From: CAYZQH01 sp050300015
GTDB taxonomy: Bacteria; Pseudomonadota; Gammaproteobacteria; Pseudomonadales; Cellvibrionaceae
Reading direction: 5' to 3'
DNA length: 64,000 nt
Assembly (NCBI GenBank): GCA_050300015.1
Contig: JBNKWZ010000021.1
Coordinates: 62,001 to 126,000 of the forward strand
Shown: piece after piece, positions 9,766-18,835 of the stretch
Layout: each line of letters starts with the position of its first letter
How positions within the stretch are numbered: position 1 is the stretch's first letter
The notes under the pieces: generated by a model
Seen by the model: the letters and a program-made list of their open reading frames with translations, nothing else
The model's database searches: none
What the model was told of the DNA's origin: nothing
Translations under genes and position numbers: made by a program

Positions 9766-10500
9766 TTGGACAAAAGCCGTAGTCAGAAAGTCACGCCCTT
9801 AGGGCAGCCTGCCGCGAGGTCTTCCACGATAGATCATATGTCCGAAATCCGGGCATTTACTGACCAAGAGCTGGTAAACCTGAAGCTTGTGCATGCCGGA
9901 GATGAAGGGAGTGAGCACCTTAAGGTGTTTCGTGATTTGCGAACGCAGCTCCTTAAACGATCACAGAGTAAAAACTTTATTTGCTTGGTGACCTCTGTGG
10001 CATCTGGTGGTGGGTCATATGTGGCGGCAAACCTAGCAGCTACATTTTCTCTGGATAAGTCCAAAACGTCTTTGTATCTAGACTGCAACCTCTTTTCCCC
10101 TTATGGCGAGCATCTTTTGCCGGTGCCGTCTCATCTTGGGCTCACAGATTATTTGGATGATCCCAGCATTAATGCTGCAGAAATTGTATACGCCAGCGGG
10201 ATACCACGCCTGCGAGTCGTACCTGTGGGCAATAACAGAGAGGGCGGGACGGAAAAAATAAACTCCACGCGAATGGCTGAGTTTTTTACAGAAATTAAAA
10301 CACGCTATCCCGACCGGTTTACCATTGTTGATGGTCCTTGCGCTTCTGACTTCGACGCAGAGATACGAATTCTTGCGGATTTATGCGACTTTGTTCTTTT
10401 GGTCGTGCCCTACGGAAAAGTGACTGAATTGCAGTTGAAGTCCGCGATCGAAAAAATTAACCCCCAGCAACTCGCCGGTGTGGTCTATAACCAATGCTGA
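9766..10500 (+). CDS. CpsD/Wzc-type tyrosine-kinase-like ATPase with degenerate Walker A
   Basis: A 244-residue protein with the MinD/BY-kinase fold, between export lipoprotein and chain-length genes as expected for CpsD/CapB partners. 'EHLKVFRDLRTQLLK' is the typical N-terminal helix, SLYLDCNLFSP stands for Walker A' and FTIVDGPC for Walker B. The P-loop reads SVASGGGSYVAANLA, where an active kinase has G-E-G-K-S/T; glycine replaces the essential lysine. The C-terminus ends in VVYNQC without a tyrosine cluster. It is likely a non-kinase regulator of the chain-length protein. The start is TTG at 9766 with GAGGA seven bases before it; an ATG at 9838 is possible. Confidence 0.82.
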   Translation: MDKSRSQKVTPLGQPAARSSTIDHMSEIRAFTDQELVNLKLVHAGDEGSEHLKVFRDLRTQLLKRSQSKNFICLVTSVASGGGSYVAANLAATFSLDKSKTSLYLDCNLFSPYGEHLLPVPSHLGLTDYLDDPSINAAEIVYASGIPRLRVVPVGNNREGGTEKINSTRMAEFFTEIKTRYPDRFTIVDGPCASDFDAEIRILADLCDFVLLVVPYGKVTELQLKSAIEKINPQQLAGVVYNQC

Positions 10501-10538
10501 CGCAGTGGTCCTTGAACGAAAGTTGATGATTTTATAGT

Positions 10539-12056
10539 ATGGAAAGTGTTCACTTATTAAAAGACCTCTTGATCGCACTAAAGGTAGAGCTTATCCGCTT
10601 TCGTGCGATGGCCGCCGTTATTTTCTCCATTGTATTGCTGGTTGGTATGGCCGTGGCCGTAAACTGGCCTAAATACTATATGTCTAGTGCGTTAATTACG
10701 ATGGATGTGACCAATGTCATCCAACCCCTAATGAAGGGGGCTGCCGAGGTGGCAGAAGTTGACAAAAATATCAATATTGAAGAAATCATACTTTCGCGTC
10801 GTTTACTGGAACGCGTATATGCGAAGTTTAATCCTGAATATGAGCAATTTGATCCTAAAGATGTAGAGCAGGGGATATCGGCGATTCGGGATTCGCTTCT
10901 GGTGGAGTCCGTTAAAGGCAGCCGCAATTCGTTCCGGGTTAGTTTCTTCTCTGATACACCAGAGCATGCCTATAAGATTTTATCCACAGTTGTAGATGTC
11001 TTTATTGCAGAGACTGTTGATGCAAAGCGTCGGGATTCCACTTCGGCACATGTGTTTATCAGTGAGCAAGTAGAAAAATATAAAAGACGACTGGAAAAAG
11101 CGGATCAACGCATTAAGGAGTTCAAAGCTCGCAGTATTGATGCTACCGAGGCAGGTGTTCAGTCACGTATTGGTGATTTAAAGGCGGAGATTCAAGACCT
11201 TAAACTGTCTATTTCTGAATCGAAAGAAAAAATACAGACCACCAAATCTCAGCTGTCAACTGAACGTGCATCGTTGACTGTACGCACTAAGGTCAATGAA
11301 TTAGAGCAACGCAAAGCCATGCTTACGGATCAGCTGGATCAATTAAGGCTTGTTTATCAAGATTCATACCCTGATATCGTTACGCTTAAGAACCAAGTTG
11401 ACAAAATTGATGCTGAACTATACGAGTTGACAGCGGGGCAGAGTTGGGGAGGCGGCCAGAATTCGGAATTGCCGTTATACGAAGAGCTGAGAAAGCAGTT
11501 GTCAGTTGCTGAAGTAGACTTAACAACTCAAACACGAAGGCTTTCGTCTCTAGAAGATCTATTGAAAAACGAATATGTAAGGGCAGAAAAGGTTGCGGAG
11601 AATCAAGCTGAACTGGCTGATCTGATGCGAGACTATGAGGTTACGCAGAATCACTATGAAGAGATGCTATCACGGAAAGAGAGCTCCAACTTAACGCTTG
11701 ATTTGAACGAAGAGGGGCAAGGCGCAAGCTATAAGATTATCGAGCCTCCTTACTTTCCTCTGGAGCCCGCAGGATTTCGAGCGTTGTTTATTTATTTAGG
11801 TGCGCTGGTAGCCGCTTTAGGTGCCCCGATAGGCTTGGTTGCCGTCTATATTATCCTCGATCCTCGCCAACGTTCATTTCACATGCTTCAAGACTGGATG
11901 CCTGAAAACGTCGATGTTTTAGCGAATGTGCCTCATCGGGGCACGCCCCTGGCGGAGCGCTTGTTGCGTAAAGATATGATTCTGCTTACAGGAGTAGGCC
12001 TGATTTTAGGGGTGACATATATTTACGGGATTGTAAGGTTTCAAGCGATTCTTTAA
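10539..12056 (+). CDS. Wzc-type polysaccharide chain-length determinant
   Basis: A 505-residue inner-membrane co-polymerase: an N-terminal Wzz domain with a first membrane helix at ~25-42, a long periplasmic coiled-coil region (~170-380) and a second helix near 415-440 preceded by a GNVR-type segment (EPPYFPLEPAG). A third hydrophobic segment lies near the C-terminus (~485-500). It has no cytoplasmic kinase domain, consistent with the separate ATPase gene just upstream. It probably sets polymer length and links polymerase to export. Confidence 0.9.
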   Translation: MESVHLLKDLLIALKVELIRFRAMAAVIFSIVLLVGMAVAVNWPKYYMSSALITMDVTNVIQPLMKGAAEVAEVDKNINIEEIILSRRLLERVYAKFNPEYEQFDPKDVEQGISAIRDSLLVESVKGSRNSFRVSFFSDTPEHAYKILSTVVDVFIAETVDAKRRDSTSAHVFISEQVEKYKRRLEKADQRIKEFKARSIDATEAGVQSRIGDLKAEIQDLKLSISESKEKIQTTKSQLSTERASLTVRTKVNELEQRKAMLTDQLDQLRLVYQDSYPDIVTLKNQVDKIDAELYELTAGQSWGGGQNSELPLYEELRKQLSVAEVDLTTQTRRLSSLEDLLKNEYVRAEKVAENQAELADLMRDYEVTQNHYEEMLSRKESSNLTLDLNEEGQGASYKIIEPPYFPLEPAGFRALFIYLGALVAALGAPIGLVAVYIILDPRQRSFHMLQDWMPENVDVLANVPHRGTPLAERLLRKDMILLTGVGLILGVTYIYGIVRFQAIL

Positions 12057-12116
12057 ATGTTGAGTGCGAAGCAAATGGTTTTATGGAGTGCTACCCATCG
12101 GCAATTGAGACGCTAA

Positions 12117-13022
12117 TTAGTCTCGATTTGGGTTGATTCCCCTTTGAAAAATCATGGCTTGATAAAACCCGATCATCCAATAGAAAATGCCCAGAACTAA
12201 TAGGGGCGTTAAAGCTACAGTGAGCACCTTCTTGTTTAGTGGATGATAACGTAGATGCCGTAATAAGATTCTGGAAATTTTAATGATCGCCAATATGGGC
12301 AATATTAAGAATAGTAGATAGAAGGAGATTTTAGATAGTTTTTTCTGGTAACGGATGTAGTATAGATTTTGACCGTTTATTAGAATTTTGCCGAGAACTT
12401 TTTTAAGTGGCGAATCCTGAGTTTGCAGTGCCAGTAGATCAGGGTAAAACATCAGCGTTATACCTTTTTGAGCAAGCCGTTCTGTGAGTTCGGTATCTTG
12501 CATTCTCGGTATGTCCTTAAACCCCCCTTCTTCAATAAACAAATTTCTATCGACACACAGAAAGGCCGAGCTTAGATTTTTTTTTGAGGCGGCTGGTCGG
12601 TTTGCGTGGGATTCGTGATTGAAGTAGTAATGCTCAAGGTAGGAAGCAACACCAATGGCTGTTTTGGGGTTAAGTTCTAAACTGCCACCAAAAATTTTAG
12701 CCCCATTTTTGTGATGCGATATTGCGTTGTGGACGGCGTTGTGATCGAGTTCTATATCCGCATCAATGAAGATAAGAAGTTTTCCGGCCGCGATTTCGGC
12801 GCCAATATTCCTACCTATGCCCGGGTTGAAGCGCTCGGACACGTGATGAAATCGGATGGATGGAAATTGAGATACAGCCACTTTTACCTTATCGTGGTCG
12901 GAACAATCGACCACCACAACTTCAATTTCAAACTCCGAGTGTAATTGCGGCACAATGTGGCTCAATGTGTTAGCAATGGTGTCCTGGGTGTTGTATGACG
13001 GAATGACAATCGTGGCGTCCAA
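12117..13022 (-). CDS. Family 2 glycosyltransferase with C-terminal membrane segments
   Basis: A 301-residue GT-A transferase. It starts ATIVIPSYNT, with a metal-binding DAD (IFIDADIELD), a GG(F/S) acceptor region and an acid near MQDTELTERL. The last ~80 residues are hydrophobic with two or three membrane segments, placing it at the inner membrane. The start is TTG at 13022 with GAGG upstream, only two bases after the stop of the preceding glycosyltransferase gene, so the two are co-translated. It adds one sugar to the lipid-linked repeat; donor and linkage are unknown. Confidence 0.88.
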   Translation of the reverse strand: MDATIVIPSYNTQDTIANTLSHIVPQLHSEFEIEVVVVDCSDHDKVKVAVSQFPSIRFHHVSERFNPGIGRNIGAEIAAGKLLIFIDADIELDHNAVHNAISHHKNGAKIFGGSLELNPKTAIGVASYLEHYYFNHESHANRPAASKKNLSSAFLCVDRNLFIEEGGFKDIPRMQDTELTERLAQKGITLMFYPDLLALQTQDSPLKKVLGKILINGQNLYYIRYQKKLSKISFYLLFLILPILAIIKISRILLRHLRYHPLNKKVLTVALTPLLVLGIFYWMIGFYQAMIFQRGINPNRD

Positions 13023-13024
13023 AG

Positions 13025-14242
13025 TTAATCCTCATGAACCTTTTCAAACAGTCTTTTGCGCAATTGCGCTATGTTTAGTATGTTGAATTCTGAGTCTAGC
13101 AATTCTTTTGCCGAAAATACATGCGAGTTATCGGATCTGGAGGCGACGCGTTGTATCGCCTCGGAGAGACTGTTGGGGTCTTTTTCGGGTACAAGCTCTC
13201 CGGTTTGATTTGCAATGACTATCTCCGGGATGCCTGAGTGATTGGTCGCAATAACGGGGGTGCCGAGTGCCATGGCTTCCATAATCACAACCGGGAGACC
13301 CTCCATTTCACCTGAAGCGCTGGTAACCGATGGCACAACTACGATATCCGCTGATTGCATGGCGGCCCTGACTTGGTCGGTGGATTTTTTTCCTTCAAAG
13401 ACTATTTGGTGTTTTAAACCCAATTCAGATGTGAGTGAGTTTAGCGGTTCCATAAGTGGACCATCACCGATTAACCTTAGACTAAAGGGGAAGCCGGATT
13501 GAGATAAAATATGGCAGGCGCGAATGAGGTACTCGAACCCTTTTTTCTCAACAAATCGTCCAACACCGAGCATCTGAATTGGTGTATTGACACGTGGTGT
13601 GATGCCTGCACGAAATGGAAAGTCTTGAATATCCATACCGCAACGAACCACGAAAGATTTGTGTTTGCAGGGCTCAATATCGTCAAAATAGCTTATATTG
13701 TAGCGTGAAATCATCACCAAAAATTGTGCGTTTTTCAGCTTTTGCTTAACGCCCAGTATATGCGGTGTTTGGTATGTGCCAGCTGAGTGTACGGTAATAC
13801 TATAAGGAATATTGGCATGGTAAGCGGCATACATCGCTATAGAGGCAGAGGCGTTCATAAAGTGTGCGTGAATATGGGTGATGCCACGTGTCGTGATCTC
13901 TTGTGCTGGTACTACACTGACAATAAAGTGGTAAAGCATTTTTAATCGACGTTTGACCGTGAACTCTTCTTCGGTCATTGCCAAATAAGCACCGCAGAGG
14001 TAGCGCTTTGGAGAACGCAGTAAGTGTTGTAAAGTTAATTTGATTAGCAATGGGAAGGAAATGGGGTACAGATACTGTGTTTCTTCCACTAAAGCTTGAG
14101 CATCTGGCGCACAGTTCTGATAGTCTCTGCGAACGCCAAGCAAACTGATGTCGACACCTAAGGCGCGTAAAGCGTGAATTTCGCGGCGAATAAATGTATG
14201 GGACTGAGACCCAAAACAATTAGTGATGTAGGCGATTTTCAT
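13025..14242 (-). CDS. Family 4 glycosyltransferase
   Basis: A 405-residue GT-B transferase. The N-terminal acceptor domain contains ITHIHAHFMN. The C-terminal domain has GVGRFVEKKGFEYLI and the E-x7-E motif in the EGLPVVIMEAMALGTPVIAT region (the donor-sugar site). It starts a two-gene minus-strand operon inside the mainly plus-strand locus. 'Exopolysaccharide colanic-acid-type' GT4 enzymes are the closest architecture. The exact sugar is unknown. Confidence 0.92.
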   Translation of the reverse strand: MKIAYITNCFGSQSHTFIRREIHALRALGVDISLLGVRRDYQNCAPDAQALVEETQYLYPISFPLLIKLTLQHLLRSPKRYLCGAYLAMTEEEFTVKRRLKMLYHFIVSVVPAQEITTRGITHIHAHFMNASASIAMYAAYHANIPYSITVHSAGTYQTPHILGVKQKLKNAQFLVMISRYNISYFDDIEPCKHKSFVVRCGMDIQDFPFRAGITPRVNTPIQMLGVGRFVEKKGFEYLIRACHILSQSGFPFSLRLIGDGPLMEPLNSLTSELGLKHQIVFEGKKSTDQVRAAMQSADIVVVPSVTSASGEMEGLPVVIMEAMALGTPVIATNHSGIPEIVIANQTGELVPEKDPNSLSEAIQRVASRSDNSHVFSAKELLDSEFNILNIAQLRKRLFEKVHED

Positions 14243-14405
14243 ACAGGTGCCACTCTTGGTTTGTTGAAGTCTACCATGTTTTAGGTGCTTAAATGTTGAG
14301 TGTATTGCAGGGGTGTCTTAGTTGAATGGGCTACAATTCCATTTGATTTTGTGTGAATTCCCTACAAAGTAAATAATGTCATCCATAACAAATTGAGATA
14401 AAGCA

Positions 14406-15893
14406 ATGGCTACAGTCGGTATCTCGGTGGTCAATTATCGTACAGCTGCTCTGGTGGTTGAATTGATGGACAGTCTGTACGAGTCCAAGCCTCATACCCT
14501 CGACTTCATGATGGTGGTAGTAGACAACGACTCACAGGACGGGTCCGTCGAAGTGTTGAGTGAGCATATGGAATCGCGTTCCTACACAAATTGGGTAACA
14601 ATAATAGCAGCACAGAACAATGGTGGGTTTTCCTATGGTAATAATATTGCCATACGTCATTTGCAGGATAAGGCCTGCGACTTTTTCTGGTTGTTAAACC
14701 CAGATACTCGAGTGCTACCTGGAGCGTGTGAAGCACTGGTGCAATGTCTCGAGTCAACAGCCCGTTCAGGGGTGGTGGGCAGCTTTTTGCAAGATTCAGA
14801 CGGCACTGGGCAAATTGCATCTTTTCACTTTCCTTCACCGTTTGGAGAGCTGGTTAATACTTGTTCCATAGGGTTTATCCGCCGGCTTTTTCCTCGAGGG
14901 GTTGTTGCTGCTCCTATCCCCAGCGAGCGGCAACCTGTGGATTGGGTGGCTGGCGCCTCAATGATGATGACGGCAAAAGTGGTAGCGCAAGTCGGATTGA
15001 TGGATGAAGATTATTTTTTGTACTTTGAGGAGGTAGACTATTGCTTGCAGGTTACGCGACACGGATATACTGTGATGTTCGAGCCAGCTAGTAAGGTTGT
15101 GCATCATGTAGGCGCTGCTACAGGTATTTCTGATACGCGTAAGCAAGCGCCTAGGCGGCCAGCGTATTGGTTTGATTCTCGTAGGCGATTTTTTCAGAAA
15201 AACTATGGTTTTGTAAGCGCCTTATTTGCCGATGCCATGTGGGTACTAGGGTTTTTAATGGCGCGAACCAAGCAAGTGCTTAAGCGAGAAGCGTATATTG
15301 GACCGCCGTACTTTTTGAGGGACTTTATTGCGCAATCCAGCTGGGTTAAGGGAAAGAGTGCGCGCGATGAGTTAGGCCCAGGGTTGTGGGCTTTGATTAA
15401 GGAGGATTGGGTCGCGAATGGTCGAGATTGGACTAAGCCAGGTTTTAGGGCTTTAGCTGTGTATCGATTTGGTGTTTGGCGTATGTCGATTCGTAATAAG
15501 TGGCTACGCGCACCATTTTCACTAGTATATAGAATGTTATTTCGCCGTGTTCGCAATGTGTATGGGATTGAATTTCCCTATTCTATAAATGCGGGTAGAG
15601 GAATCGTGATAGAACACCAGGGAGCGATCGTTGTTCATGGTGATGTTCAGATGGGCGATGGTTGTATCATTCGTCAGGGCGTGACATTAGGAAATCGGGA
15701 CCTTAATGCGCCTTTTGATGCTCCCGTCCTCGGCCGTAAGGTAAATATAGGCGCCGGAGCGAAAATCTTGGGGAGCGTAAGGATTGGAGATCACGCCACC
15801 ATTGGGGCCAACGCCGTGGTGCTAAGCGATGTGCCAAAAAATGGTGTTGCGGTAGGAATCCCTGCAAAAGTTGTCAGCATTAAGGAAGGCTGA
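14406..15893 (+). CDS. Family 2 glycosyltransferase fused to a hexapeptide acyltransferase
   Basis: A 495-residue two-domain protein. Residues ~1-290 are a GT2 domain of the rhamnosyltransferase type: VGISVVNYRT, VVDNDSQDGS, NNGGFSYGNN, WLLNPDTRV as the metal site, and YFLYFEEVDYC as the acceptor/catalytic region. Residues ~340-495 are a left-handed beta-helix of serine-acetyltransferase type (IVIEHQGAIV, VNIGAGAKILGSVRIGDHATIGANAVV, GVAVGIPAKVV). The two activities are normally separate, so this enzyme may add a sugar and O-acetylate it, or the acyltransferase may act on another residue. It is flanked by oppositely oriented genes. Confidence 0.9.
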   Translation: MATVGISVVNYRTAALVVELMDSLYESKPHTLDFMMVVVDNDSQDGSVEVLSEHMESRSYTNWVTIIAAQNNGGFSYGNNIAIRHLQDKACDFFWLLNPDTRVLPGACEALVQCLESTARSGVVGSFLQDSDGTGQIASFHFPSPFGELVNTCSIGFIRRLFPRGVVAAPIPSERQPVDWVAGASMMMTAKVVAQVGLMDEDYFLYFEEVDYCLQVTRHGYTVMFEPASKVVHHVGAATGISDTRKQAPRRPAYWFDSRRRFFQKNYGFVSALFADAMWVLGFLMARTKQVLKREAYIGPPYFLRDFIAQSSWVKGKSARDELGPGLWALIKEDWVANGRDWTKPGFRALAVYRFGVWRMSIRNKWLRAPFSLVYRMLFRRVRNVYGIEFPYSINAGRGIVIEHQGAIVVHGDVQMGDGCIIRQGVTLGNRDLNAPFDAPVLGRKVNIGAGAKILGSVRIGDHATIGANAVVLSDVPKNGVAVGIPAKVVSIKEG

Positions 15894-15907
15894 TAGGTAG
15901 ATGGGAA

Positions 15908-16393
15908 TCACGCTGTCTCTATAAGCTGCTGCAGGTATTGAGCGATTCGGTTCCCCACACCTTCAGCATTTGGTGCCCTGGGTTTTGGCGAAAACGTCTT
16001 TAATTCCGCTAGCTTTTGGGCAAAATTTGACTCTTCAAAAGCAATAATGTGCCCAAGCGATTGGAACTTTTCTGCAGTTGTGATTTGATGGTCGTTGACG
16101 TGTTCCCCCAAGTTAGATTGCCGGGGTAACACTAGTAGTGGGGTTTTTGCTTCTAAACACTCCATGATAACTCCGATGCCCGCGTGTGAGATGACGAGAG
16201 ATGAGCCGGTGATTAGGCGGTCGAATTCGGACTTTTCGATGAAGCGGGTAAATTTGTAGTGTTTTGGTGTATAGGTACCCTCACCAATTTGAGCATATAC
16301 CTCGTCCGTTATGACACCTTCCTCGACAAAGTCGTCGATTAGTCTTATGAGTCGATCAAACGGGAGCATACTGCCTGTAGTGACGAATATCAC
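15908..16393 (-). CDS. Alg13/PssE-like glycosyltransferase subunit
   Basis: About 161 residues, the C-terminal (donor-binding) half of a split GT28 enzyme: IFVTTGSMLPFDRLI at the start, VISHAGIGVIMECLEAKTPLLVLPR and HVNDHQ. The partner membrane half is encoded immediately upstream on the same strand. The start is set at the GTG at 16393 because it overlaps the upstream stop as GTGA and has GGAGA six bases before it; a TTG at 16408 is the longer alternative. Together the pair should transfer a sugar from a UDP donor to the lipid-linked intermediate. Confidence 0.88.
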   Translation of the reverse strand: MIFVTTGSMLPFDRLIRLIDDFVEEGVITDEVYAQIGEGTYTPKHYKFTRFIEKSEFDRLITGSSLVISHAGIGVIMECLEAKTPLLVLPRQSNLGEHVNDHQITTAEKFQSLGHIIAFEESNFAQKLAELKTFSPKPRAPNAEGVGNRIAQYLQQLIETA

Positions 16394-16875
16394 AATAGCT
16401 CTCCGCAATACTCTGCTTTATGAGGGTGCAGGGCAGCCACTTCGGGCCATTGAGTTAGAAAGACATCCGCGTATTTCAATATTAACTTGCCACTCATAGA
16501 CAGTTGGTCAATTTGTGCAATGCTGTCAATCCAGATGATTTTGGTGCCAAACATTTTGCCAATCAGACACGTTATGGCTATGGGAAGAGAGCCTGTTGTT
16601 ATGATGACATCTGGACGTTCTTTCAGAATAAAGCGGAAGCTTTTTAATGTGGATACCGCTATTTGAAAGGGCTTGTTACGATCGCACTCGCCTACCACGT
16701 AGGTCGGCCCTCTGGTTGAAAGTTTTGACGCCCATATCTCTCTTGATGTTACAAATACCGAAGGTTTTAACGGCCAATTATGACATGTGGAGAGCAAGCT
16801 AAACAATTCCGTCATATGGCCTCCAGAAGAGGCTCCGGCGCAAATCTTTAATGATCGATTCTGCGATGTAGGCAA
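16390..16875 (-). CDS. Alg14/PssD-like glycosyltransferase subunit
   Basis: A 161-residue protein with the Alg14 pattern: ICAGASSGGHMTEL at the N-terminus, VITTGSLPIAITCLIGK in the middle and IIWIDSIAQID. In the split GT28 system this half anchors the enzyme at the membrane and binds the acceptor, while the Alg13-like half (next gene) binds the nucleotide sugar. The start is TTG at 16875. The two genes overlap by four bases, as is typical for this obligate pair. Confidence 0.87.
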   Translation of the reverse strand: MPTSQNRSLKICAGASSGGHMTELFSLLSTCHNWPLKPSVFVTSREIWASKLSTRGPTYVVGECDRNKPFQIAVSTLKSFRFILKERPDVIITTGSLPIAITCLIGKMFGTKIIWIDSIAQIDQLSMSGKLILKYADVFLTQWPEVAALHPHKAEYCGELL

Positions 16876-17217
16876 GTAGAACTACTCTAGCAGTTAACGG
16901 GTTTCCCTATATTAGAGAAGATCACTACACAAATGCAACTATTCAACTCAAACTTGATGGAGGCAATAGATGCTGCACTTAGTAGTACAGGTTGGTTATT
17001 ATGGAGTATTATCACTCTTGAGTACAATGTGGGTCACCAACATTCTCTGTGACCGATTGAATGATCGCTAAGCTGCGCATAGTGAAACGGGCGAAAGGAA
17101 CGTGTACCAGTTTGTTACAATGAGTACGTCATGCTGGCTGGCAGTTTCGCATAATATACTATGTCAATATGGATTGATGTTAAGCATTTCTGGTTTTGGT
17201 AACAGCTTGGTATAAGT
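16876..17217. other. Divergent intergenic region
   Basis: About 340 bases between the divergent Alg14-like and MBOAT genes. No coding potential is seen. An A+T-rich CATAATATACTATG stretch around 17150-17162 could be a -10 region for the MBOAT gene. No terminator or operator could be supported. Confidence 0.35.
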
Positions 17218-18831
17218 ATGATATTTAATTCGGTTGAATTTTTCGTTTTCCTCCCCCTTGTCTACCTTATCTACTGCAAAATAAATCACAGAGCTCAAAA
17301 TATATTTTTACTTGCAGCAAGCTATGTGTTCTACGGATGGTGGGATGTCAGATTTTTATATCTTATTACACTTTCTACGAGCGTGGATTACTGTTGCGGC
17401 CTATTGATCCGCAATAATACGATCTCTCGCCGAGCTCTGATAGAGTCTTCGCTCTATGCAATTGGATCAGCTGTATGTTTTGTGGGGTTTGGTGGGGTTT
17501 TCATTGGTCATGACTTTCAATCTGTTCTATGCACGGCGGGCGGGGGAGTACTGACGTTTTTTGTTCTCATTCTCTTGATATGGTTTTTGCAATTTCAAAG
17601 CTCAATTGAGCCGGGAGCAAAGTTTTGGGTTGGTTTTAGTGTTGTTGTAAACCTGTCTATTCTCGGTGTTTTTAAATACTATGGGTTCTTTATAGATAGC
17701 GCAAGTGGTCTTCTCTATGCGCTTGGTTTTAGTGGACTCTCCTTAAAAACGTTAGATGTTTTACTTCCAGTCGGCATTTCGTTTTATACGTTTCAGACGA
17801 TGAGCTACAGTATTGATATATACCGAAAAAAATTGGATCCGAGCCCCAATTATTTAGACTTTGCGTTGTTTGTATCCTACTTTCCACAGCTTGTGGCCGG
17901 TCCAATTGAAAGAGCGTCGCACCTACTGCCCAAAATCATTGAAACGCGGAAGGTAAGTATCGAGTGCTTTACTTCCGGTGTTAGGCTTATTGCTTTTGGG
18001 ATGTTTAAAAAAGTTGTTATTGCCGATGGTCTAGCGGGAACCGTTGAATCAGTTTATGGTTCTTCGAGTTCAGCCAGCTCATTCGATGTTCTGTTCGCGA
18101 CGTTTTTCTTCGCGATACAAATATATTGCGATTTCTCCGGATACTCGGACATTGCACGAGGAACATCCAGGCTATTTGGCATAGAGTTGATGCGAAACTT
18201 CAACTTACCCTATTTTTCTAGATCGCCAAGTGAGTTTTGGCAGAGGTGGCATATCAGCTTGTCAAGCTGGTTGAGAGACTACCTTTATATTCCCCTGGGG
18301 GGAAATAGGTCTGGCGTTATTGCAACATACAAAAATTTGTCGTTGACGATGATATTAGGGGGGCTTTGGCACGGCGCAGCGTGGAACTATATACTTTGGG
18401 GCATGTATCACGGCGGGCTATTGATAGTATACAGGCTTATTCCTCGCTACATTATATCCTCCCTTGAGGGCATACGCTTCTTCAGGTGGGTTGGATTTTG
18501 GTTTAGTATGCTGCTCTTTTTCTGTTTTACGCTATATGGCTGGCTGCTGTTTAGAGCAACTTCCCTAGATCAAATTGTGCACTTCACGAAGTTGATTGTG
18601 TGTTTTGATTCATCTTACTGGACTACGAGTATGCAAATGCCCCCGTTTAGTTCACTAATGGGTTTGCCCATTTTGTTGCTTTATGAGTGCTCTGGATTTT
18701 ATAGGGAGTACGCTCATCAAAATCCGGCTTGGATAACGCCTATAAAGCCTATCTTAGTCGGGGGTATGATTTTCATTTTTATCGCTTCTCTAAGCACGCC
18801 ACCAGCCCAGTTCATCTATTTCCAGTTTTAA
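17218..18831 (+). CDS. MBOAT-family O-acyltransferase (AlgI/PatA-like)
   Basis: A 537-residue polytopic inner-membrane protein with the AlgI layout: FNSVEFFVFLPLVYLIY at the N-terminus, the FYTFQTMSYSIDIYR and SYFPQLVAGPIER segments, and the WHISLSSWLRDYLYIPLGG motif. The MBOAT histidines are His385 (GGLWHGAAW) and His398 (MYHGG). Such proteins move an acetyl group across the membrane to an extracytoplasmic acceptor, usually with an SGNH partner. The next gene, four bases after the stop, looks like that partner. It likely O-acetylates the exopolysaccharide. Confidence 0.93.
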   Translation: MIFNSVEFFVFLPLVYLIYCKINHRAQNIFLLAASYVFYGWWDVRFLYLITLSTSVDYCCGLLIRNNTISRRALIESSLYAIGSAVCFVGFGGVFIGHDFQSVLCTAGGGVLTFFVLILLIWFLQFQSSIEPGAKFWVGFSVVVNLSILGVFKYYGFFIDSASGLLYALGFSGLSLKTLDVLLPVGISFYTFQTMSYSIDIYRKKLDPSPNYLDFALFVSYFPQLVAGPIERASHLLPKIIETRKVSIECFTSGVRLIAFGMFKKVVIADGLAGTVESVYGSSSSASSFDVLFATFFFAIQIYCDFSGYSDIARGTSRLFGIELMRNFNLPYFSRSPSEFWQRWHISLSSWLRDYLYIPLGGNRSGVIATYKNLSLTMILGGLWHGAAWNYILWGMYHGGLLIVYRLIPRYIISSLEGIRFFRWVGFWFSMLLFFCFTLYGWLLFRATSLDQIVHFTKLIVCFDSSYWTTSMQMPPFSSLMGLPILLLYECSGFYREYAHQNPAWITPIKPILVGGMIFIFIASLSTPPAQFIYFQF

Positions 18832-18835
18832 ACAT

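Noticed and set aside
12107..12124. GAGAC/GTCTC repeat between convergent genes as a terminator
   Set aside because: Five-base stem, no T-run, overlaps the stop region of the glycosyltransferase gene.
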